From NCBI GenBank assembly GCA_036562385.1, contig DATCKG010000082.1, positions 1 to 20,023 of the forward strand: a DNA stretch of 20,023 nucleotides, in the 5' to 3' direction. Of the stretch, positions 13,359 through 20,023 are shown in pieces. The translations under genes were made by a program, and so were the position numbers. The notes below the pieces were generated by a model. That model saw nothing but the letters and a program-made list of their open reading frames with translations, did not search any database and was not told where the DNA came from. Each line of letters opens with the position of its first letter. Position 1 is the stretch's first letter. The DNA comes from DATCKG01 sp036562385. GTDB lineage: Bacteria > Bacillota > Sulfobacillia > Symbiobacteriales > Symbiobacteriaceae.

Positions 13359-15314
13359 ATGCGTCGGAAGGCGGCTACCCTGGTTCTGGGGCTTGTGCTC
13401 GCACTTACCTCGGCCGCGCCTACACGGGCTGCGGCACCTCCCAACTCGGCACCTGCCGGTGCATCCGCGACGGCTGCTCCGGCGAGCTTTTCGGACCTTG
13501 CCGGCCACTGGGCGCAGGGCGAGGTCGCCCGGGCCGTTGAGCGGGGCCTGGTGAGCGGCTACCCGGACGGCACATTCCGGCCGGACGCTCCCGTGACCCG
13601 GGCGGAGTTCGTAAAGCTGGCCGTGGCAAGCCGCGGCCTTGACCCACTTCCCGGTGGCGGCGGGTTCGCCGACCTCGAGGACCACTGGGTGAACAAGCAG
13701 GGGTACATCACAGCGGCGGTGCAAAGCGGGCTCATCGTCCCCTCGGACTACGGAACCCCGCCCCGCTTTGAGCCCGACCGGCCCATCACCCGGTTGGAGG
13801 TAGCTGTAATCGCCTCCCGGGCACTGAACCGGCAAGGGGCGAACTGGTCGCTGCGAGGGGCGCCCCTTCCCTATACAGACGCTGCGGACATGCCGTACTG
13901 GGCCTCGGGGTCGGTGGCGGCGGCGACGTCCGCCGGGGTGCTCATGGGCTATCCCGACGGATCTTTCGGAGGCAATCGGACACTGACCCGCGCCGAGGCC
14001 GTGACGGTGGCAAACCGCCTGTTTGATCGGCGGGGCCAGACGGAGGTGCCGGTTTGGGAGGCCAACAGCTGGCACGTGGCGAGCGTGAGCGGCCTGCCCT
14101 CAGCAGAGCCCTACTGGCCCTCCGACGTGGCGGCCGCCCCGGACGGGACCCTCTACGTCCTTGTGGGGAACGAGGTCTGGCGCCTACCCCCCGGCAGCGG
14201 CGCCCCCAGCCTCTTCTATCGCCACCCAGCGAACTGGATCAGCGCTGTAGCGGCAGGGCCGGATGCTGTCTACGTGGGCGGGGGCGGCGGGGTCTGGAAG
14301 CTCTCCCCTGAAGGCGAGGCTGTACTTGTGGCCGGAACGGGCACACCCCACAGCAATGCCGGCTGGACAGAGGAACTGACCTACGTGAACGCCCTCTGCA
14401 CCGGTCCGGAAGGCGGCCTGTTTGTCATCGCCTCCAGCCCAAGCCGCATCCTGCAGGTCATGCCTGACGGAGAGGTGCGCGTGCGCGCCGCTGCTGATCC
14501 CGGCGCTTCGGCCCCGGTGGATGGCCCCGCCGGCGTGGCGACGGTCTACCTGCCCAGCGGGTGCGCGGTCGACCAGAAGGGCAACCTCTACTTCGCCGAC
14601 GTCTACCCCGGCCGGGCGATCCGCCGGTTGGCGCCGGACGGCAGCATCTCCTGGGTGGCAGGCTACCGGCCCTGGTTCGGCTACGCCGACGGCACAGTGG
14701 AAGAGGCGCGGTTTGGCCAGATCGCGGACCTGGCCGTGGACGACTGGGGCAACCTCTGGGTGGTGGATGCGGGCCTGAACCGCATCCGGCGCGTGAGCCC
14801 TGACGGCCACGTGCACACGGTGGCGGGCTCGGGCTTTGCCGTGGAGCCAGGCGGGAACTGGCTGGCAGGCGGACACGCCGACGGCCCCGGCCCCGAGGCC
14901 CGGTTCAGCGGCCTCACCGGTATCGCCCTCGCGGGCGGCAAACTCTATGTGACCCAAACCTACGGCGCCCCGCTGCGGGTCATTACCGGCAGCACCGACG
15001 GGTACGCGGCCAGCAGCGCTGTACAGCTTGTGCCGCTGGAATTCGGCAACCGCCCGCAGCCCCTGGATCCCCTCCCCCTGCCTGCCGAGCCCACCGTACT
15101 TCCCATCGCCTTTTACACGCCGGTGGTGAAGACCGCGCTGCTGGCGGACGGCCTGGTGGTGTACCAGAGCGGGTCCAGTGCCGGCCCCGAGCGGCAGCCC
15201 CTTTCCCCGGTGTGGCCGGGAGGCCGCCCGGGCACCTACCAGGTGCAAGTCTCCGCCGGCCTGCCAAGCGGCCTTCAGCTTGAGTCTGCCCCGGTCACGG
15301 CGAGGGTGAAATAG
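13359..15314 (+). CDS. Secreted SLH-domain protein with NHL-type beta-propeller
   Basis: This 651-residue protein is the only plus-strand gene in the window. A signal peptide (MRRKAATLVLGLVLALTSAA, likely cleaved after TRA near residue 24) is followed by three S-layer homology domains at about 43-92, 102-157 and 172-222 (FSDLAGHWAQ, GYPDGTFRPDAPVTRAEF, GYPDGSFGGNRTLTRAEA). These usually anchor proteins to pyruvylated secondary cell-wall polymers. Residues about 250-545 hold roughly six NHL-like blades (for example GCAVDQKGNLYFADV and LAVDDWGNLWVVDAGLNRI), a fold used for protein or ligand binding. The last 100 residues are proline-rich, then beta-rich, and unassigned. AAGGAGGA lies 8 bases before the ATG. 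Its ligand is unknown; the adjacent GH32 gene is divergent and need not be related. Confidence 0.9.
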   Translation: MRRKAATLVLGLVLALTSAAPTRAAAPPNSAPAGASATAAPASFSDLAGHWAQGEVARAVERGLVSGYPDGTFRPDAPVTRAEFVKLAVASRGLDPLPGGGGFADLEDHWVNKQGYITAAVQSGLIVPSDYGTPPRFEPDRPITRLEVAVIASRALNRQGANWSLRGAPLPYTDAADMPYWASGSVAAATSAGVLMGYPDGSFGGNRTLTRAEAVTVANRLFDRRGQTEVPVWEANSWHVASVSGLPSAEPYWPSDVAAAPDGTLYVLVGNEVWRLPPGSGAPSLFYRHPANWISAVAAGPDAVYVGGGGGVWKLSPEGEAVLVAGTGTPHSNAGWTEELTYVNALCTGPEGGLFVIASSPSRILQVMPDGEVRVRAAADPGASAPVDGPAGVATVYLPSGCAVDQKGNLYFADVYPGRAIRRLAPDGSISWVAGYRPWFGYADGTVEEARFGQIADLAVDDWGNLWVVDAGLNRIRRVSPDGHVHTVAGSGFAVEPGGNWLAGGHADGPGPEARFSGLTGIALAGGKLYVTQTYGAPLRVITGSTDGYAASSAVQLVPLEFGNRPQPLDPLPLPAEPTVLPIAFYTPVVKTALLADGLVVYQSGSSAGPERQPLSPVWPGGRPGTYQVQVSAGLPSGLQLESAPVTARVK

Positions 15315-15327
15315 CAACGCGCGACGG

Positions 15328-15367
15328 AAACGACGCTACCCCGGCAACAGCCGGGGTAGCGTCGTTT
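15328..15367. terminator. Bidirectional terminator between convergent genes
   Basis: A perfect 18-bp inverted repeat (arms 15328-15345 and 15350-15367, loop AACA) starts 13 bases after the SLH gene stop. It ends in TTT on the plus strand and, by symmetry, on the minus strand, where it follows thrB by about 130 bases. The T-tracts are short, but the stem is very stable. The remaining bases 15368-15495 hold no recognisable feature. Confidence 0.8.
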
Positions 15368-15495
15368 CTCGTGGAAGGCCAATCCAACCTCGTCCTGCCG
15401 GTGAAAAACGGGTCGTCGCACGCCACGTACATCCCCGGCAAGGGGACGCGAAACGTGGCGGCTGCCCCGGGACAGGGGGCTCCCCTGCCACCGCG

Positions 15496-16467
15496 TTACC
15501 CCCAGTGGGGAGCACGGTCGAGGGGATCCACCCGGCCGGATTCGTCGGGGAGGACCTTCGCTCCCTCCGCGGAGAGGTCCACCACAATGGAGCGGGCGTT
15601 GCTGCCGGCCCACTGGAAGGCGCCTTCCATGGCCAGGGCCACGGGCTCGGCGTCGCGGTCCACAAAGGCCAGCACGCTGGGGCCGGCGCCCGAGAGCACC
15701 ACGCCCTTGGCTCCGGCATCCAGGGCGGCCTGGAAGACGGAGCGCAGCCCCGGCACCAGGGAAGCCCGGTAGGGCTGGTGCAGCCGGTCCTTGGTGGCCA
15801 CGGGCAAAAGATCCAGCCGGCCCTGGGCCAGGGCGGCCACCAGCAAGGAGGATCGGTTCAGGTTGTAGACGGCATCCTTCAGGCTGACCTCGGTGGGCAG
15901 CACGCCACGGGAAAACTCGGTTTTCTTGCCGGGGAGGGAGACCTCCGGCATCACCACCACAGCCCGGAGGCCGGGCGGGGGATCGAAGCGGACATACACC
16001 GGGCCCCGTGTCTCATCCATGCACGAGACGGTGAATCCGCCCACCAGGGCCGGAGTGACGTTGTCGGGATGGCCCTCGATCTCCACGGCCATGGCTAGCA
16101 GTTCTTCCCGGGAGAGGCCCGGGCGGCCGGTCATGCGCTGCACCAGGGCGTTGGCAGCCACCAGGCCGCCGACGATGGCGGCGGCACTGGAGCCCAGACC
16201 ACGGGCCACCGGGATGTTGACTTCCTCCTTGATGTAGAGCCCATGGGGCTCGTAATTCAGCCGGCGGAAAACCTGCCGGGCCGCCTGGTAGACCATGTTG
16301 TTCTCAGGCCGCTCCAGGGCCTCGCCGTGGCCTTCAATCTCAATCACCACGTCGAGGATGCCGGTCTCCTCCATGGTGATGATGTTGTGCAAGTCCAGCG
16401 CCAGCCCCAAGGTGTCGAATCCGGGCCCGAGGTTGGCGCTGGTTGCCGGAACGGATACTCTGACCAT
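15496..16467 (-). CDS. thrB: Homoserine kinase
   Basis: ThrB phosphorylates homoserine with ATP to O-phosphohomoserine, the substrate of threonine synthase. It is a GHMP kinase of 323 residues: the N-terminal substrate motif VRVSVPATSANLGPGFDTLG (2-21), the ATP-binding motif PVARGLGSSAAAIVGG (86-101), and the C-terminal motif KGVVLSGAGPSVLAF. AAGGGGG lies 9 bases before the ATG. Only 19 bp separate it from thrC, and it is the last gene of the thrS-thrC-thrB operon. Homoserine dehydrogenase and aspartokinase, needed upstream in the pathway, are not in this window. Confidence 0.96.
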   Translation of the reverse strand: MVRVSVPATSANLGPGFDTLGLALDLHNIITMEETGILDVVIEIEGHGEALERPENNMVYQAARQVFRRLNYEPHGLYIKEEVNIPVARGLGSSAAAIVGGLVAANALVQRMTGRPGLSREELLAMAVEIEGHPDNVTPALVGGFTVSCMDETRGPVYVRFDPPPGLRAVVVMPEVSLPGKKTEFSRGVLPTEVSLKDAVYNLNRSSLLVAALAQGRLDLLPVATKDRLHQPYRASLVPGLRSVFQAALDAGAKGVVLSGAGPSVLAFVDRDAEPVALAMEGAFQWAGSNARSIVVDLSAEGAKVLPDESGRVDPLDRAPHWG

Positions 16468-16486
16468 CCAGGTCGGCCCCCTTGTC

Positions 16487-17641
16487 TCAGCCCAGCACCA
16501 GTTCCTCCAGGCGCCTGTAGTCCGCCGGCAGCTTCAGCGGCGGCTGGGAAACCCGGATCGCCGTGTCGGGATCCTTGAGGCCGTGGCCGGTAAGCACCGC
16601 CACCACCTTGGGCCGGCCGCCCTTGCCGGTAAAGGGCCGGTGCTTCACGGCGGTCACCGGCTGGCCATCGATGCGGGCACCGGCCGGGTCGCCCTCGAAA
16701 TAGCCGCTGCGGCTCAGCTTGATCAGCCCGGCGATGGAGGCGCACGAAGCCGGCTCGGCAAAGACGCCTTCGGTGGCAGCCAGCAGCCGGTAGGCCTCCA
16801 ACATCTCCTCGTCGGTAATCGCCCAGAAGGCGCCGCCGGACTCCCGGGCGGCGTTGATGGCCTTCTCACGGCTGGCCGGGCGCCCGATCTTGATGGCCGT
16901 GCCCACGGTCTGCGGATCGGCCACCTCGCCGCCCTGTACCAGGGGCGCCGCACCCGCGGCCTGGATCCCCAGCATCTTAGGCAGCACCTGCTCGGGCTCC
17001 ATCCCTGCCGGCATACCGCAGCGGGCCTCGGCGTATTCCTTGAATCCCATCCAGTAGGCGCTGATGTTGCCGGCGTTCCCCACAGGGATCGCGAGAAAGT
17101 CCGGATAACCGCCCAGGGCATCGACCACCTCGAAAGCGGCTGTCTTCTGCCCCTGGAGCCGGTAGGGGTTTACGGAGTTCACCAGGGCGATCTCCTTGTG
17201 CTCTTCGGCGAGGCGGCGCACCAGTCGCAGGCCGTCGTCAAAGTTTCCTTCGATCTGAATGGTCCGGGCGCCGTACATCAAAGCCTGAGCCAGCTTGCCC
17301 ATGGCCACCGCCCCGTCGGGGATGACCACGAAACAGGGCAGGCCCGCCCGGGCGGCGTAGGCCGCGGCCGAGGCGCTGGTATTGCCGGTGGAGGCGCAGA
17401 TCACCGCCTTGGCTCCCGCCTCCACCGCCTTGGACATGGCCATGGTCATGCCCCGGTCCTTGAAAGAGCCGGTGGGGTTCATCCCTTCAAACTTCAGGTA
17501 CAGATCCAGTCCCAGCCGCTCCCCGAGGCGGGGTGCCGGCACCAGCGGGGTGTTCCCCTCCAGCAGGGTGATCACCGGCGTCTGGTCGGTCACGGGCAGG
17601 AAGCGGCGATAGGCCTGGATCACCCCTTGCCACGCTGCCAT
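16487..17641 (-). CDS. thrC: Threonine synthase
   Basis: ThrC converts O-phosphohomoserine to threonine and phosphate using pyridoxal 5'-phosphate. The 384-residue protein has the fold-type II signatures: LLEGNTPLVPAPRLGERLG, the PLP-lysine motif NPTGSFKDRGMTMA (Lys61), CASTGNTSASAAAYAARAG, and the phosphate-cradle loop PVGNAGNISAYW. It is of the shorter bacterial type, somewhat long for the group. The frame opens with GTG at 17653, but that codon overlaps the Shine-Dalgarno sequence. ATG 17641, with GGAGGTG 9 bases upstream, is the better start. The gene lies 26 bp after thrS and 19 bp before thrB, with no visible terminator or promoter between. Confidence 0.96.
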   Translation of the reverse strand: MAAWQGVIQAYRRFLPVTDQTPVITLLEGNTPLVPAPRLGERLGLDLYLKFEGMNPTGSFKDRGMTMAMSKAVEAGAKAVICASTGNTSASAAAYAARAGLPCFVVIPDGAVAMGKLAQALMYGARTIQIEGNFDDGLRLVRRLAEEHKEIALVNSVNPYRLQGQKTAAFEVVDALGGYPDFLAIPVGNAGNISAYWMGFKEYAEARCGMPAGMEPEQVLPKMLGIQAAGAAPLVQGGEVADPQTVGTAIKIGRPASREKAINAARESGGAFWAITDEEMLEAYRLLAATEGVFAEPASCASIAGLIKLSRSGYFEGDPAGARIDGQPVTAVKHRPFTGKGGRPKVVAVLTGHGLKDPDTAIRVSQPPLKLPADYRRLEELVLG

Positions 17642-17667
17642 CGGTTCACGCACCTCCGAGACTCACC

Positions 17668-19623
17668 TTACTCCCAGGTGCCGGTAGCGGCCTTCCGGGA
17701 CTTCTCGTCCATCTCCTTGCGCGCAATCTCCCCGCAGGCCAGATCCAGGAACGCCTGAATCTCCATGGACCCGAGATCCTTCTGGCCGCGGCGCCGCACA
17801 GCCACCGTGCCGTTCTGCGCTTCCTTGTCTCCCACCACCAGAATGTAGGGGATGTGCTGCACCTCGGCCTCCCGAATCTTGTAGCCCACCTTTTCGTTAC
17901 GGGCATCCAGCTCCACCCGGAGACCGGCCTCCTTCAGCTTCGCCACCACGGCCTGGGCATACTCATGGTGACGGTCCGCGATGGGCAGCACCCGAACCTG
18001 CACCGGCGCCAGCCAGGCGGGGAAGACGCCGGCGAAATGCTCGGTGAGGATGCCGATGAACCGCTCCAGGGTGCCCATGATGGCCCGGTGGATCATCACC
18101 GGCCGGTGCTCCTTGCCGTCCTCTCCGATGTAGGTCAGGTCAAACTTGATGGGCAACTGGAAGTCGAGCTGAACCGTCGCACACTGCCACTTCCGGCCCA
18201 GGGCGTCGGTCACGTCAAAGTCGAGCTTCGGGCCGTAGAAGGCGCCGTCGCCGGGGTTGATGGTGTACTGGCGGCCCATGGACTCCAGGGCCCGGGCTAA
18301 AGCGGCCTCGGCATGGTTCCAGGTCTCGATGTCGCCCATGAAGTCGTCAGGCCGGGTGGAGAGCTTGATTTCGTAGTGCAGGCCGAGGGTGCTGTAGACC
18401 GTATCCACCAGGCTCAGCACTTCCCGGATCTGCTCCTCGATCTGGTCCTCCCGGACAAACAGGTGGGCGTCGTCCTGGTGCAGACCGCGGACCCGGAGGA
18501 GCCCATGCAGCGTCCCGGAAGCCTCATACCGGGAAAGCGGCCCGTACTCCGACAGCTTGATGGGCAGGTCCCGGTAGGAGCGCAGGGCGCTCTTGTAGAT
18601 GAGGCAGTGATTGGGGCAGTTCATGGGCTTCAGGGCAAAGTCCTGGCCCTCGGTCTTGATGGTGAACATGTTCTGCCGGTAATGCTGCCAATGGCCGGAG
18701 GTCTCATACAGCCGGGACGAGAGGATCCACGGCGTCCGGACCTCCTGATAGCCCAGGGCGCTCTGCAGCTGACGGCTCCAGTTCTCCAGCTCCCGGTAGA
18801 GGGTGTAGCCCTTGTCCAGCCAGAAGGCAAAGCCCGGGGCCACATCCTCGAAGCGGAAGAGGCCCAGTTCCGGCCCCAGCTTCCGGTGATCCCGCCGCTT
18901 GGCCTCCTCCAGTCGGAACAGATAGCGCTCCAGATCCGCCTTGGTCTCCCAGGAGGTACCGTAGATCCGCTGCAGCTGCTTGTTCTCCTGGTTGCCCTCC
19001 CAGTACGCGCCGGCCACCGAAAGGAGCTTGAAGGCCTTCACCCGGCCAGTGCTGGGGATGTGCGGGCCGGTGCAGAGGTCGGTAAACTCCCCCTGGGTAT
19101 ACAGAGAAATGGGTTCGCCTTCAGGAATCCGGTCCACCAGCAGGACCTTATAATCCTCGTTGCGCTGCGCGAAGAACTCCTTGGCCTCCTCCCGGCTCAC
19201 CTCCGTGCGGATAATCGGGTAGTCCGCGGCGACGATCTTGGCCATCTCCTCCTCGATGCGGGCCAGATCGTCCTGGGTCAGCGGCCGGGGCATGTCGATG
19301 TCGTAATAGAAGGTGTCCTCCAGAGGCGGACCCACGGTCAACTTGGCCTCGGGAAAGAGCCGCTTGACCGCCTGAGCCATGATGTGGGCGCTGGTATGCC
19401 GGAACATCTGCCGGCCTTCGGGATCTTTGAAGGTAAGCACCACCAGGGAGCAGTCATGCTCCAGCTTGGCGGACAGATCTTTCAATTGGCCGTCCACCTT
19501 GGCCCCCAAAGCTGCTTTGGCCAGACGGGGCCCGATCTGGGCCACCGCCTCGGCGATGGTGATGCCTTTGGGAAACTCCCGGACAGAACCATCGGGCAGC
19601 GTCACATGCACCATCTCTGCCAT
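17668..19623 (-). CDS. thrS: Threonine--tRNA ligase
   Basis: ThrRS charges tRNA-Thr and edits serine. The 651 residues give all expected domains: TGS (about 4-65), the editing domain with HTSAH (76-80) and CTGPH (184-188), the class II catalytic core (about 240-535) and the anticodon-binding domain (about 540-640, VRVLPIADRHHEYAQAV). The zinc ligands are in place: Cys336 in MNCPNH, His387 in DDAHLF and His512 in IHRAIMG. An AAAGGGG sequence lies 10 bases before ATG 19623. A threonine T-box leader and consensus promoter lie upstream; thrC and thrB follow closely. Confidence 0.98.
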   Translation of the reverse strand: MAEMVHVTLPDGSVREFPKGITIAEAVAQIGPRLAKAALGAKVDGQLKDLSAKLEHDCSLVVLTFKDPEGRQMFRHTSAHIMAQAVKRLFPEAKLTVGPPLEDTFYYDIDMPRPLTQDDLARIEEEMAKIVAADYPIIRTEVSREEAKEFFAQRNEDYKVLLVDRIPEGEPISLYTQGEFTDLCTGPHIPSTGRVKAFKLLSVAGAYWEGNQENKQLQRIYGTSWETKADLERYLFRLEEAKRRDHRKLGPELGLFRFEDVAPGFAFWLDKGYTLYRELENWSRQLQSALGYQEVRTPWILSSRLYETSGHWQHYRQNMFTIKTEGQDFALKPMNCPNHCLIYKSALRSYRDLPIKLSEYGPLSRYEASGTLHGLLRVRGLHQDDAHLFVREDQIEEQIREVLSLVDTVYSTLGLHYEIKLSTRPDDFMGDIETWNHAEAALARALESMGRQYTINPGDGAFYGPKLDFDVTDALGRKWQCATVQLDFQLPIKFDLTYIGEDGKEHRPVMIHRAIMGTLERFIGILTEHFAGVFPAWLAPVQVRVLPIADRHHEYAQAVVAKLKEAGLRVELDARNEKVGYKIREAEVQHIPYILVVGDKEAQNGTVAVRRRGQKDLGSMEIQAFLDLACGEIARKEMDEKSRKAATGTWE

Positions 19624-19640
19624 CTCGTCTGAACCCCTTT

Positions 19641-19910
19641 CCTAACACGAAAAGGGCCCCTCGCCCACAAGGACGAGAGACCCACGCTCCCGTGTTTCCA
19701 CCCTGCTTCCCCTGCGGCCGCGCGGCACAAGGCACCGCTTCGCCCGCAGGGCTCTTGTGCGCGTTAAAGGGCGCTCCCTCCCCGCTTATCCGGCAGATAC
19801 TGCCCATCACAGGGCGCCGGCTTCGCGGAGCGGCTCCGAGGTGGTTTTCCCGCCGTCTGGACCAAGAAGCGCTTTCAGCCTACGGCGCTTCCTCTCTGAT
19901 GGCAGCACAG
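19641..19910 (-). promoter_or_regulatory. T-box leader responding to tRNA-Thr, upstream of thrS-thrC-thrB
   Basis: On the minus strand the T-box core reads AGGGTGGAAACACG (19691-19704), close to the consensus but with AAC where ACC is usual. Stem I closes through CTGCCATCA (19897-19905) and TGATGGGCAG (19800-19809). The likely specifier is ACC (19843-19845) within GAAAACCACCTCGGAGCCG, a threonine codon. TGGA in the core would pair with TCCA, that is, a tRNA with discriminator U, which fits many Gram-positive tRNA-Thr. Uncharged tRNA-Thr should allow readthrough of the terminator that follows. Confidence 0.9.
19650..19683 (-). terminator. T-box-controlled terminator before thrS
   Basis: On the minus strand the arms GGGTCTCTCGTCC (19671-19683) and GGGCGAGGGGCCC (19654-19666) pair along 13 positions (including G-U pairs) around a 4-base loop and are followed by TTTTCG. 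It ends about 30 bases before thrS. Confidence 0.85.
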
Positions 19911-19959
19911 CGGGCGTTGTCCCCGTCATTGCCATCCATCGCCATTCGATTTGTCGCGT

Positions 19960-19988
19960 ATGATACCATTCGGGTTCGGTGCTGTCAA
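19960..19988 (-). promoter_or_regulatory. Promoter of thrS-thrC-thrB
   Basis: On the minus strand a consensus -35 TTGACA (19983-19988) and a -10 TATCAT (19960-19965) are separated by 17 bases, predicting a start near 19953, about 50 bases before stem I of the T-box. Upstream of it, to the window edge (19989-20023), I see nothing recognisable. Confidence 0.85.
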
Positions 19989-20023
19989 CCTCAGCCCGGC
20001 TACGCCTCCGGCTGCTTGGGCTG

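Noticed and set aside
14184..15317. Minus-strand open frame of 377 codons opposite the SLH protein
   Set aside because: The plus frame has a signal peptide, SLH domains and a strong ribosome binding site; the minus frame has none of these.
16295..17758. Plus-strand open frame of 487 codons opposite thrB and thrC
   Set aside because: Antisense to two well-supported enzymes; no start site or family motif.
18313..19632. Plus-strand open frame of 439 codons opposite thrS
   Set aside because: Shadow of thrS, with no ribosome binding site and no recognisable domain.

Overview
The window looks like chromosomal housekeeping DNA from a GC-rich member of the Firmicutes (Bacillota). The evidence is two T-box leaders (pheS and thrS), a Firmicute-type leader ahead of infC-rpmI-rplT, a KtrAB-type potassium transporter, an SLH-domain surface protein and a Bacillus-like 16S 5' end. 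The base composition and long antisense open frames would suit a Symbiobacterium-like thermophile, but that placement is an inference. All genes but one read on the minus strand, so the layout is best followed from right to left.

Right end (about 20023 to 15496): a consensus promoter and a threonine T-box leader precede thrS-thrC-thrB, so threonyl-tRNA charging probably controls both the synthetase and the last two steps of threonine synthesis. A perfect 18-bp hairpin separates this operon from the only plus-strand gene, a secreted SLH plus beta-propeller protein (13359-15314). Divergent to it is a GH32 beta-fructosidase (11690-13177), followed by proC with its own promoter.

Middle (10700 to 5630): a promoter with a long structured leader drives infC (apparent ATC start), rpmI and rplT, ending in a clear terminator. 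A new promoter then starts a tight cluster of an RCK subunit, a KtrB/TrkH channel, a second RCK subunit and a SpoU-type RNA methyltransferase; the last three overlap by 4 bp.

Left part (5630 to 1): a promoter overlapping the methyltransferase stop drives a leader that holds a tiny YqzL-like gene (31 aa) and then a phenylalanine T-box, followed by pheS, a pheT with an unusual acidic insertion of about 70 residues, and a membrane-anchored beta-propeller protein whose ribosome binding site lies in a strong hairpin. An rRNA promoter begins 26 bp after that gene, and the 5' 260 or so bases of a 16S rRNA gene run off the left edge.

I found no convincing new multi-gene system. The most interesting points are the YqzL-like gene in the pheS leader, the 16-bp hairpin hiding a start site after pheT, the PheT insertion, the two KtrA-like subunits around one KtrB, and a T-box operon joining thrS with thrC-thrB.
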